Shown here in pieces: positions 16,547 through 24,106 of a stretch of 64,000 nt of DNA. The notes under the pieces were generated by a model that was given only the letters and a program-made list of their open reading frames with translations, did not search any database and was not told the origin of the DNA. This stretch comes from DATJPY01 sp035506135 (lineage in GTDB: Bacteria; Myxococcota_A; UBA9160; PR03). The stretch's first letter is position 1. Every line of letters starts with the position of its first letter. Position numbers and translations under genes: made by a program. The stretch spans positions 1-64,000 of the forward strand of contig DATJPY010000095.1 in assembly GCA_035506135.1 (NCBI GenBank), read 5' to 3'.

Positions 16547-17550
16547 CGCCGGCGTCGATGGTGCGCGCGCGCCAGCTCATCGTCCCCGCGCTCGCCGCGG
16601 CCGCCGACGCGCTCTCGCCCGCGCTCCGACACATCGTGGCGTACCACTGGGGCTGGGTCGACGAGGAGGGCAAGCCGGCGCCAGGCGCCGCTGGAAAGGC
16701 GCTGCGCCCGACGCTCGCGATGCTCTCGGCCGAAGCGGTCGGCGCGCCGGCCGAGCGGGCGCGCGCGTGCGCGGCTGCGGTCGAGCTGGTACACGACTTC
16801 ACCCTGCTGCACGACGACGTGATGGACGGCGACCGCGAGCGGCGCCACCGCCCGACCGCGTGGACGGTGTTCGGTGTCGGCCCCGCCATCTGTGCGGGCG
16901 ATGCGCTCCTGCTCTCGGCGCAGCGCGTCCTGCTCGAGGACCCGGCCGCGGCGCGCAGCGCCGCGCTCGCGGCGCTCTGCGATGCCACCCAGGACGTCAT
17001 CGCCGGCCAGATCCTGGACCTCTCGTTCGAGGGGCGGCTCGACGTCGCGCTCGACGCCTACCTCGACATGGCCGCGCGCAAGACGGGGGCGTTGCTCGGC
17101 TGCTCGGCCTCGATCGGCGCGATCCTGGCCGGCGGGCCGGACGAGTCGGTGCGCGCCCTGCGCGCGTTCGGCGGCGCGCTCGGGCTGGCGTTCCAGGCCG
17201 TCGACGACTGGCTCGGGATCTGGGGCCGGCCGGAGCGCACCGGGAAGCCGGTGGCCAACGACCTGCGCCAGCGCAAGTCCTCGCTTCCGATCGTGCTCGC
17301 GCTCGGCGCGGACGGCGCCGAGTCGCGCGCGCTGCGCGCGCTCCTCGCCTCGCCGGGCCCCCTCGACGAGGACGCCCTGGCGCAGGCCGTCGCGCTCCTC
17401 GATGGATGCGGCGCCGAGACGCGCACGCGGGAGGAGGCCGCGCGCCAGATCGAGATCGCCGGCAGCGCGCTCGCGCGCGCGCCGATCGAGCCCGCCGCGC
17501 GCGAGGAGCTGCTCGAGCTCGCGCGCTTCGTCGTCGAGAGGGAGCTCTGA
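16543..17550 (+). CDS. Polyprenyl/farnesyl diphosphate synthase
   Basis: A 335-residue trans-prenyltransferase with both Asp-rich motifs: LLHDDVMDGDRERR (first, residues about 86-99) and AFQAVDDWLGIWGRPERTGK (second). GKALRP near residue 50 binds the homoallylic diphosphate. In this locus it most likely makes the farnesyl diphosphate used by HpnD, although chain length cannot be told from sequence alone. The first motif is DDxxD with the wider spacing around it less clear. The GTG start overlaps hpnE, and the squalene cyclase gene begins on the next base after the stop. Confidence 0.87.
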   Translation: MTPASMVRARQLIVPALAAAADALSPALRHIVAYHWGWVDEEGKPAPGAAGKALRPTLAMLSAEAVGAPAERARACAAAVELVHDFTLLHDDVMDGDRERRHRPTAWTVFGVGPAICAGDALLLSAQRVLLEDPAAARSAALAALCDATQDVIAGQILDLSFEGRLDVALDAYLDMAARKTGALLGCSASIGAILAGGPDESVRALRAFGGALGLAFQAVDDWLGIWGRPERTGKPVANDLRQRKSSLPIVLALGADGAESRALRALLASPGPLDEDALAQAVALLDGCGAETRTREEAARQIEIAGSALARAPIEPAAREELLELARFVVEREL

Positions 17551-19428
17551 ATGTCGGCCGAGATCGTCCCGCGAGCCCCGGCTCGCCCCACCGCCGCGCT
17601 CTCGCTGGCGCGCGCGAGCGAGCACCTGCTCGCCCTCCAGCACCGCGACGGCTTCTGGAAGGCGGAGCTCGAGACCAACGTCACGATGGAGGCGGAGGAC
17701 CTCCTGCTGCGCGAGTTCCTCGGCATCCGGCGGCCCGAGGAGACGGCGCCGACGGCCGCCTGGATCCGCTCGAAGCAGGCGCCGGACGGCGGCTGGACGC
17801 TCTACCACGGCGGGCCGGCGGACCTCTCGACGACGATCGAGGGATACACCGCGCTGCGTCTGGCGGGCGACCCGGCCGACGCGGCGCACATGCGCCGCGC
17901 GGCCGACCTGGTGCGCGAGCGCGGCGGGATCGAGGGCTCGCGCGTCTTCACGCGCATCTGGCTCGCGCTCTTCGGGCAGTGGTCCTGGGACGACCTGCCG
18001 GCGCTGCCGCCGGAGGTGATCCTGCTGCCGCCCTGGTTCCCGCTGAACGTCTACGACTTCGCCTGCTGGGCGCGCCAGACGATCGTCCCGCTCACGGTGG
18101 TCGCGGCGCACCGGCCGGCGCGGGCGCTGCCCTTCGATCTGGCCGAGCTGCGGACGGGCCGGCGGCAGCCGGGACGGCCGGGGCTCCGCACCTGGGCCGG
18201 CCGCTTCCACGCACTCGACCGCGCGCTGCATCGCTACGAGCGGCGCCCACTGCGGCCGCTGCGCGAGCACGCGCTGCGCCTGTGCGCGGAGTGGATCCTG
18301 CGGCGGCAGGAGGCCGACGGCGGCTGGGGCGGCATCCAACCGCCCTGGGTCTACTCGCTGATGGCGCTCCACCTGCTCGGCTATCCGCTAGATCATCCGT
18401 CGATGAAGCGAGGTCTCGAGGGCCTCGACGGCTTCACCGTCGTCGAGGGCGGCGTGCGGCGGCTCGAGGCGTGCCAGTCGCCGGTCTGGGACACGGCGCT
18501 CGCCGCGGTCGCGCTGCGCGACGCGGGTGTCGCGGCGGACCATCCGGCCCTCGCGCGCAGCGCGCGCTGGCTGCTCGGCGAGGAGATCCGCGTCCCGGGA
18601 GACTGGGCGGTGCGCCGGCCCTCGCTCGCGCCCAGTGGCTGGGCCTTCGAGTTCGCCAACGACAATTATCCCGACATCGACGACACGGCAGAGGTCGTCC
18701 TGGCGCTGCGTGCGGCGCGCGAGCCCGGCGTCGATGCGGCCGTCCAGCGCGCCGTCGCGTGGACCTTCGGCATGCAGTGCCGCGGCGGAGGCTGGGCTGC
18801 CTTCGACGCTGACAACACGCGCGCGCTCTGCGGAGAGCTCCCGTTCTGCGATTTCGGCGAGGTGATCGACCCGCCGAGCGCCGACGTGACGGCGCACGTG
18901 ATCGAGATGCTCGCGGAGGAGGGGCTGGCCGGCGATCCGCGCTGCCTCGCGGGCCGCGACTGGCTCCTGCGCGCGCAGGAGCCCGACGGCTCCTGGTTCG
19001 GCCGCTGGGGAGCGAACCACCTCTACGGGACGGGGGCGGCGGTGCCTGCGCTGGTGAAGGTTGGTGTCGCCCCCTCGCACCCGGCGCTGCGCGCCGCGGT
19101 GCGCTGGCTCGTCGCCCATCAGAACCCGGACGGCGGCTGGGGCGAGGACCTGCGCTCGTACGGCGATCCCGAGTGGCGCGGGCGCGGCGACTCGACCGCG
19201 TCGCAGACCGCGTGGGCGCTGCTGGCGCTGCTCGCCGCCGAGCCCCACGGCGAGGCGGTGGAGCGCGGTGTCGCCTGGCTCGCGGAGACGCAGCGTCCCG
19301 ACGGCGGCTGGGACGAGCCCCAGTTCACGGGGACCGGCTTTCCCGGCGACTTCTACATTCGCTACCACCTGTACCGGCAGGTGTTCCCGATGATGGCGCT
19401 GGGTCGCTACCTGCGGAGACCGGGATGA
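17551..19428 (+). CDS. shc: Squalene-hopene cyclase
   Basis: A 625-residue class II triterpene cyclase that folds squalene into hopene/diplopterol at the membrane. The catalytic Asp motif is DIDDTAE (residues 375-381; canonical DxDD at 375-378). Repeated QW motifs are visible, for example QAPDGGWTLYHGG, QEADGGWGGIQ, QEPDGSWFGRWG, QNPDGGWGEDL and QRPDGGWDEPQFTGTGFP. Its ending, YHLYRQVFPMMALGRYL, is the usual family C-terminus. The length is normal. It is directly abutted by the prenyl synthase stop and overlaps hpnG (ATGA). Confidence 0.95.
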   Translation: MSAEIVPRAPARPTAALSLARASEHLLALQHRDGFWKAELETNVTMEAEDLLLREFLGIRRPEETAPTAAWIRSKQAPDGGWTLYHGGPADLSTTIEGYTALRLAGDPADAAHMRRAADLVRERGGIEGSRVFTRIWLALFGQWSWDDLPALPPEVILLPPWFPLNVYDFACWARQTIVPLTVVAAHRPARALPFDLAELRTGRRQPGRPGLRTWAGRFHALDRALHRYERRPLRPLREHALRLCAEWILRRQEADGGWGGIQPPWVYSLMALHLLGYPLDHPSMKRGLEGLDGFTVVEGGVRRLEACQSPVWDTALAAVALRDAGVAADHPALARSARWLLGEEIRVPGDWAVRRPSLAPSGWAFEFANDNYPDIDDTAEVVLALRAAREPGVDAAVQRAVAWTFGMQCRGGGWAAFDADNTRALCGELPFCDFGEVIDPPSADVTAHVIEMLAEEGLAGDPRCLAGRDWLLRAQEPDGSWFGRWGANHLYGTGAAVPALVKVGVAPSHPALRAAVRWLVAHQNPDGGWGEDLRSYGDPEWRGRGDSTASQTAWALLALLAAEPHGEAVERGVAWLAETQRPDGGWDEPQFTGTGFPGDFYIRYHLYRQVFPMMALGRYLRRPG

Positions 19429-20003
19429 GCGACGCCCTGGTGGTGGCGGCACCGCTGCGTGTCGAGGCGATGGCGCTGCGGCGCGGTGATCCGACGCTGC
19501 GGGTGGTGCGCACGGGCATGGGCCCGGAGCGCGCTCGGGCCGCGGCCGAGCGGCTGCGCAGCGACGGCGCGCGCGCGGTTGCGATCGGCGGCGTCTGCGG
19601 CTCCCTCGACTCCGGCCTGGTCCCGGGAGACGTCTTCGTCCCGGACGCGCTGCTCGCGCCGGATGGCGCGCTGGTGCGCCGCCTCGAGGTCGACGCGCTC
19701 TGCAGTGCCCTGGCCGCGATCGGCCTGCCATCCCAGCGCGGTGGCCTGATCGGCATCGGCCACCTCGTGATGCGCGGCGGCGAGCGCGATCGCATGCGCG
19801 CGCTCGGAGCGCGCGTGGTCGACATGGAGTCGCCGTGGCTCGCCGAGGGGGCGGAGGCGCGGCCGCTCGCGGTGCTCCGCGTGGTGTCCGACGGCCCCGG
19901 CCACGAGCTGCTGAGCCTCGGCATGGTCCGCAACGGCATCGCGGCGCTGCGCCGGCTGCGCGCCGCGGCGCCGGCGCTCGCCCGCTGGGCGCGCACCCGC
20001 TAG
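19425..20003 (+). CDS. hpnG: Hopanoid-associated nucleoside phosphorylase HpnG
   Basis: A 192-residue purine nucleoside phosphorylase-fold protein. HpnG cleaves adenine from adenosylhopane, leaving a phosphoribosyl or ribosyl hopane on the way to bacteriohopanetetrol. Family features are AIGGVCGSLDSGLVPGDVFV, the nucleoside-site VVDMESPWLAEGAE and VVSDGPGHE. At 192 residues it is slightly short for the family. It is placed directly before hpnH, the enzyme that makes its substrate, and follows shc with a 4-bp overlap. Confidence 0.87.
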   Translation: MSDALVVAAPLRVEAMALRRGDPTLRVVRTGMGPERARAAAERLRSDGARAVAIGGVCGSLDSGLVPGDVFVPDALLAPDGALVRRLEVDALCSALAAIGLPSQRGGLIGIGHLVMRGGERDRMRALGARVVDMESPWLAEGAEARPLAVLRVVSDGPGHELLSLGMVRNGIAALRRLRAAAPALARWARTR

Positions 20004-20022
20004 GAGCCAGGAGCTCGCCGAC

Positions 20023-21342
20023 ATGGCCGTCCCGATCTCGCAGATGTTCACCGTCGCGACCTACGTGCTCGGGCAGAAGCTCCGCGGGCGCAAGCGCTAC
20101 CCGCTGGTGCTGATGCTCGAGCCGCTCTACCGCTGCAACCTGGCGTGCGCTGGCTGCGGAAAGATCCAGTACCCGAAGGAGGTGCTGCGGTCGCAGCTCC
20201 CGGTCGAGGAGTGCCTGCGCGCCGTCGACGAGTGCGGCGCGCCGATCGTGAGCATTCCGGGCGGCGAGCCGCTGCTGCATCCGGAGATCGACCGCCTGGT
20301 CGCGGGTCTCGTCGCGCGGCGGAAGTACATCTACCTCTGCACCAACGCGCTGTTGCTCGAGGAGAAGCTCCCCCTCTTCGAGCCGAGCAAGTACCTGAGC
20401 TTCAGCGTGCACCTCGACGGGCTCGAGGCGGAGCACGATCGCGCGGTGTGCCGCGACGGCACCTACCGCAAGGCGGTGCGCGCGATCGAGGCGGCGCTCG
20501 AGCGCGGCTTCCGCGTCACCACCAATACCACGCTCTTCGAGGGCGCCGATCCGGGGCGCACCGCGGACTTCTTCGACGAGGCGATGCGGCTCGGCGTCGA
20601 GGGGATGATGGTGTCGCCGGGCTACCGCTACGAGAAGGCGCCCGACCAGGAGCACTTCCTGGCGCGCGAACGCACCGTCGACTTCTTCCGCCGGGTCTTC
20701 GCCGCGCGCGGCGACGGGCGCCGGCGCTGGCGCTTCAACCAGTCGCCGCTCTTCCTCGAGTTCCTGCTCGGGGCGCGCCGCTACGACTGCACGCCGTGGG
20801 GCATGCCGAGCTACAGCGTGTTCGGCTGGCAGAAGCCCTGCTACCTGCTGCAGGACGGCTACGCGAAGACCTATCGCGAGCTGCTCGACGAGACCGAGTG
20901 GGAGCGCTTCGGCCACGCGAGCGGCAACCCGCGCTGCCGCGACTGCATGGTGCACTGCGGCTTCGAGACGAGCGCCGTCGACGAGACCTTCTCGTCGCTG
21001 CGCGGCCTCTGGGCCGCCGCGCGCGCGACGCTCTTCGGCGTGCGTGCGCCGGCAGCGGAGGCGAGACCCGCGGTGGCAGCAATCGTCCCCGCCGAGGACA
21101 CCTCGCCGGCACGGGGCTGGAGCGCCGACGCCACCCCGGACGCGCTGCGCGTGGCCTTCGCCTACCGCGGGCACGCAACGCTGACGCTCGACGACGGATC
21201 GCGCGCGGAAGGCTACGTCGCGAACGTCGGTGCCCGCGAGCTCCAGCTCTGGACGCGCGGCAGCGCGGCAGTGCGCGAGATCCCCGTCGATCGCATCCGA
21301 TCCGTCGCGCTCACCGGGCGCGACGCGGCGGCGGGCCCCTAG
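20023..21342 (+). CDS. hpnH: Adenosylhopane synthase HpnH (radical SAM) with extra C-terminal domain
   Basis: A 439-residue radical SAM enzyme joining the 5'-deoxyadenosyl group to diploptene. The 4Fe-4S cysteines are C38, C42 and C45 (YRCNLACAGCGKIQYP), and a C-terminal Cys cluster is NPRCRDCMVHCGFETSA. The enzyme core ends near residue 345. The last roughly 60 residues (about 378-434: FAYRGHATLTLDDGSRAEGY, then IPVDRIRSVAL) look like a small beta-barrel, PilZ- or SH3-like, not expected in HpnH. The AGGAG ribosome site is 9 bp before the ATG. Its TAG stop shares the palindrome CTAG with the convergent CoA-transferase gene. Confidence 0.9.
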   Translation: MAVPISQMFTVATYVLGQKLRGRKRYPLVLMLEPLYRCNLACAGCGKIQYPKEVLRSQLPVEECLRAVDECGAPIVSIPGGEPLLHPEIDRLVAGLVARRKYIYLCTNALLLEEKLPLFEPSKYLSFSVHLDGLEAEHDRAVCRDGTYRKAVRAIEAALERGFRVTTNTTLFEGADPGRTADFFDEAMRLGVEGMMVSPGYRYEKAPDQEHFLARERTVDFFRRVFAARGDGRRRWRFNQSPLFLEFLLGARRYDCTPWGMPSYSVFGWQKPCYLLQDGYAKTYRELLDETEWERFGHASGNPRCRDCMVHCGFETSAVDETFSSLRGLWAAARATLFGVRAPAAEARPAVAAIVPAEDTSPARGWSADATPDALRVAFAYRGHATLTLDDGSRAEGYVANVGARELQLWTRGSAAVREIPVDRIRSVALTGRDAAAGP

Positions 21343-22658
21343 AAGAACCCCTTCGGCAGCAGGTTCTTCTCGCGCGCCTCGCGCTCGAGCGACTCGCGGA
21401 AGTCGGGGTGCGCGATGTCGATCAGCGCGCGGGCGCGCTCGGCGACCGACTTCCCCTTCAGGTTCACCATCCCGTACTCGGTGACGACGTACATGACGTC
21501 GGTGCGCGGCGTGGTGACGATGTTGCCGGGGGTGAGCCCCACGACGATCCGGCTGCGCCGAGCGCCGCGCCTCTCGTAGGTCGACGAGAGGCACATGAAC
21601 GACTTGCCGCCGCGCGACGCGTAGGCGCCCCGCACGAACTGGAGCTGTCCGCCCGTGCCCGTGAGGTGCCGATGTCCCGCCGATTCCGACGCGGCCTGGC
21701 CCTGCAGGTCGATCTCGGTCGTGTTGTTGATCGAGACCACCCGGTCGTTGCGCATGATGTGGTGGGGCAGGTTGGTGTAGTCGACGGGATGGCTCTGCAC
21801 GCGCGGGTTGCGGTGGATGAAGCGATACTGGCGCCGGGATCCCATCGCGAAGGTGAAGACGGTCTGGTACCGGTCGATCGCCTTGCGCGCGCCCGTCACG
21901 AGGCCCGCCTCGATCAGGTCGATCATGCCGTCCACCAGCATCTCGGTGTGGATGCCGAGGTCGCGCACGCCCGCCTCCTTGAGCAGGCCGCACACCGAGT
22001 TCGGCATGCCGCCGACGCCGATCTGCAGGCAGGCGCCGTCCTCGATCTCGGCTGCGATCAGCGCGGCGACCTTGCGGTCGACCTCGGTCGGCGCGGGATT
22101 CGCGAGCTCGACCGGCGGCTCGTCGCCGCCCTCGATCACGTAGTCGACCTCGCTGGCGTGCACCGACTCCTCGCTGCCGTAGACGTACGGCATCGACGGC
22201 GAGGTCTCGACGACGAGGAGCTTGGCGCGCTCGCACATCGCCTTCTGGTAGGTGACGGCGCCGCCGAAGTTGAAGAAGCCCTGCTCGTCCATCGGCGCGG
22301 TCTTCACGCAGACGACGTCGATGGGATCGACGAAGCGGCGATAGTAGTCCGGCGCCTCGCCGAAGTTCATCGGGATGTAGTTGCAGCGGCCGGCGTCGTG
22401 CTGCCCGCGGTCGTACGCCGAGAAGTGCCAGTTGAACCAGAGGAAGTGCTCGCCGGCGGCGTCGGCCTCGAGGACGGCCCGAGGGCCCATCGTGAGGCAG
22501 GCGCGGATGCGCACGCCGCGCAGCTCGCGGGCGCGCGCGGCGAGGGCGCGGTCGAAGCGGTCGGGCTGGCCCATCCCGAATCCGTAGTCGACCCACTGGC
22601 CGGACTCGACCAGGGCGGCGGCGTCCTCGGGCGTGATCGTCTTCGGCTCGCGGCGCAT
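21339..22658 (-). CDS. Acetyl-CoA hydrolase/transferase-family CoA-transferase
   Basis: A 439-residue CoA-transferase of the Cat/4-hydroxybutyrate CoA-transferase family, moving CoA between acyl-CoA and a free carboxylate. Segments include GFGMGQPDRFDRAL, the QIGVGGMPNSVCGLL nucleotide loop, HTEMLVDGMIDLIEAGLVTG and the late VTEYGMVNLKGKSVAERARA with ALIDIAHPDFRESLE. The length is typical. It is last in a minus-strand run of fatty acid/acyl-CoA genes. The 170-bp gap before it carries a hairpin, so it may also have its own promoter. The acyl substrate is not predictable. Confidence 0.87.
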   Translation of the reverse strand: MRREPKTITPEDAAALVESGQWVDYGFGMGQPDRFDRALAARARELRGVRIRACLTMGPRAVLEADAAGEHFLWFNWHFSAYDRGQHDAGRCNYIPMNFGEAPDYYRRFVDPIDVVCVKTAPMDEQGFFNFGGAVTYQKAMCERAKLLVVETSPSMPYVYGSEESVHASEVDYVIEGGDEPPVELANPAPTEVDRKVAALIAAEIEDGACLQIGVGGMPNSVCGLLKEAGVRDLGIHTEMLVDGMIDLIEAGLVTGARKAIDRYQTVFTFAMGSRRQYRFIHRNPRVQSHPVDYTNLPHHIMRNDRVVSINNTTEIDLQGQAASESAGHRHLTGTGGQLQFVRGAYASRGGKSFMCLSSTYERRGARRSRIVVGLTPGNIVTTPRTDVMYVVTEYGMVNLKGKSVAERARALIDIAHPDFRESLEREAREKNLLPKGFF

Positions 22659-22716
22659 CCGATCCAGAACCTATCTCATCGACCCGCGGACGTGGACTCG
22701 GACCTTGCCATGTCGG

Positions 22717-22740
22717 GCGCCGGAGGATCCCTCCCCGCGC
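22717..22740 (-). terminator. Hairpin between acyl-CoA dehydrogenase and CoA-transferase genes
   Basis: GGAGG (22722-22726) and CCTCC (22730-22734) flank an ATC loop; outer GCGC pairs add length with a small bulge. It lies about 90 bp downstream of the acyl-CoA dehydrogenase stop in a 170-bp gap. There is no T-run, so function is uncertain. The rest of the gap (22659-22828) shows nothing else that I recognise. Confidence 0.3.
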
Positions 22741-22828
22741 CCTCCTGGCGAAGAACGTTCGGCGCCGTAGGAACCTCCCTCCGCCCGACCTTGCGACTCC
22801 GGTGTCGCGGTTCTGGCAATTCGGGCGG

Positions 22829-24106
22829 TCAGTCGCGCGGCAGGCCGACGAGCTGTCGCGCCATCAGCACGCGCTGGATCTGACCGGTGCCTTCGACGAT
22901 GTCCATCGCCTTCACGTCGCGGAACAGCTTCTCGATCAGATGATCGCCGCGGCCGCCCACCTCGCCGATCAGCTCCATGCCGAGCACGGCTGCCTCGAGG
23001 GCGGCCGCCGGAGCCGCGGCCTTCGCCATCGACGCCTCGAGCACGTTGCCGCGCCGCGCGTCGGCGAGCCAGGCGGCGCGCCAGCAGAGCAGGCGTGCCG
23101 CGCGCAGCTTGCGATGGATGCGCTCCAGCCGGTCGCGCACGCGCGGGTCGCCGAGACGGTCCTGCTCGCGCGCGAAGGCCAGCGCGGTGTCGAGCGCGGC
23201 GCGGCCGATGCCGACCGCCATCGCACCGATCATCGGCCGCGTCGCGTTGAACGACTGCATCGCACCCTTGAAGCCCGCCTGCCGGGCACCACGCCCGTCG
23301 GCCGCGGCGTAGTGCGCCTCGCCACCGAGCAGGTTGCCGTCTGGAACGCGGCAGTCGCGAAGCGTGAAGGAGGTCGACTCGTAGGCCTTGAGGCCCATCT
23401 TCTTCTCGATCTTGAAGTCTCCGAGGCCGGGTGTGCCGCGCTCGACCACGAAGGCGCGATGGCCCGCGCGTCCGAGGGTGGGATCGACGGTCGCCCACAC
23501 GACGATCCAGTCCGCGCGGCTCGCGTTCGCGGCGAACGACTTGTCACCATTCAGCACCCAGCCGTTGCCGTCGCGCCGCGCGCTGGTGCGGATGCCGGCG
23601 ACGTCCGAGCCGGCACCGGGCTCCGTCATCGCGAACGACGCCCAGCGCGGCCGGTTGGGCGTGCGGAACGGCGCGAGGAAGCGCTCCCTCTGCGCGGGCG
23701 TGCCCATGGCCAGGAGCGGCGGCTCGCCGAGGCCCGGGCCGGGGAACGCGACGGCGACGCCGCGGTCCCAGTACGCGAGCTCCTCGGAGATCAGCACGCC
23801 CGTGAGTGCGGGCCCCGGCTTATGATCTCGCTCGCCCCCCACCCGATGATCTCGCTCGCCGCCGGAAGCCGGCGGCTCGCCAACACGTCTTTGCGGGGGT
23901 TCTTCTTCCTGTCCCGTGTCTTCTCCGCCCAGCCAGCGAGTGCGGCCGAGGCCGAGGCGCAGCAGCTCGGCGAAGAAGGGGTGCTCCGGGGGGAGTGGGT
24001 GTCCCGCCCGGTCGGCCTCCAGGCCGACCGGGCGGATGCGCGCGCGCCCGAGCTCGCGCAGGCTGGCGAGCCGCTTCGCGAGCCCGGCATCGATCGCGAA
24101 GCTCAC
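22829..24106 (-). CDS. Acyl-CoA dehydrogenase with an inserted low-complexity segment
   Basis: A 425-residue flavoprotein of the acyl-CoA dehydrogenase family. Typical pieces are AYWDRGVAVAFPGPGLGEPP, the FAD/substrate loop FAMTEPGAGSDVAGIRTSA, WVLNGDKSFAANAS and the C-terminal MDIVEGTGQIQRVLMARQL with the catalytic-type Glu. Between GRTRWLG (residue 60) and TGVLISEELAYWD (about 102) there is a charged insert, roughly residues 61-98, ending in two copies of an 8-residue unit, GERDHRVG and GERDHKPG. The GTG start overlaps the stop of the partner dehydrogenase gene (GTGA). The two subunits probably form one heteromeric enzyme, like the FadE pairs of sterol degraders. Confidence 0.87.
   Translation of the reverse strand: MSFAIDAGLAKRLASLRELGRARIRPVGLEADRAGHPLPPEHPFFAELLRLGLGRTRWLGGEDTGQEEEPPQRRVGEPPASGGERDHRVGGERDHKPGPALTGVLISEELAYWDRGVAVAFPGPGLGEPPLLAMGTPAQRERFLAPFRTPNRPRWASFAMTEPGAGSDVAGIRTSARRDGNGWVLNGDKSFAANASRADWIVVWATVDPTLGRAGHRAFVVERGTPGLGDFKIEKKMGLKAYESTSFTLRDCRVPDGNLLGGEAHYAAADGRGARQAGFKGAMQSFNATRPMIGAMAVGIGRAALDTALAFAREQDRLGDPRVRDRLERIHRKLRAARLLCWRAAWLADARRGNVLEASMAKAAAPAAALEAAVLGMELIGEVGGRGDHLIEKLFRDVKAMDIVEGTGQIQRVLMARQLVGLPRD
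23822..23860. repeat. 24-bp-period tandem repeat inside the acyl-CoA dehydrogenase gene
   Basis: The 15-mer ATGATCTCGCTCGCC occurs at 23822-23836 and again at 23846-23860. The 24-bp period equals 8 codons, which keeps the reading frame and yields the two GERDH units on the minus strand. Confidence 0.85.
23858..23876. repeat. Perfect 8-bp inverted repeat within the same insert
   Basis: GCCGCCGG (23858-23865) and CCGGCGGC (23869-23876) enclose an AAG loop. It adjoins the tandem repeat, so the inserted segment looks like a small repetitive or palindromic element that kept the frame open. Confidence 0.75.

Noticed and set aside
15244..17550. Long overlapping plus-strand frame covering hpnE in another frame before the prenyl synthase
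   Set aside because: The first part is Arg-rich shadow sequence of hpnE. The true prenyl synthase starts at the GTG at 16543.
19425..20003. Possibility that this is a housekeeping MTA/SAH nucleosidase rather than HpnG
   Set aside because: Position directly between shc and hpnH, with coupled translation, favours HpnG.
18388..22596. 1402-codon minus-strand frame antisense to shc, hpnG and hpnH
   Set aside because: No recognisable domain, composition typical of a GC shadow, and opposite genes with certain identity.
22659..22828. Gap examined for a small RNA or tRNA
   Set aside because: Only a short hairpin is visible; no cloverleaf, promoter or conserved RNA motif could be supported.
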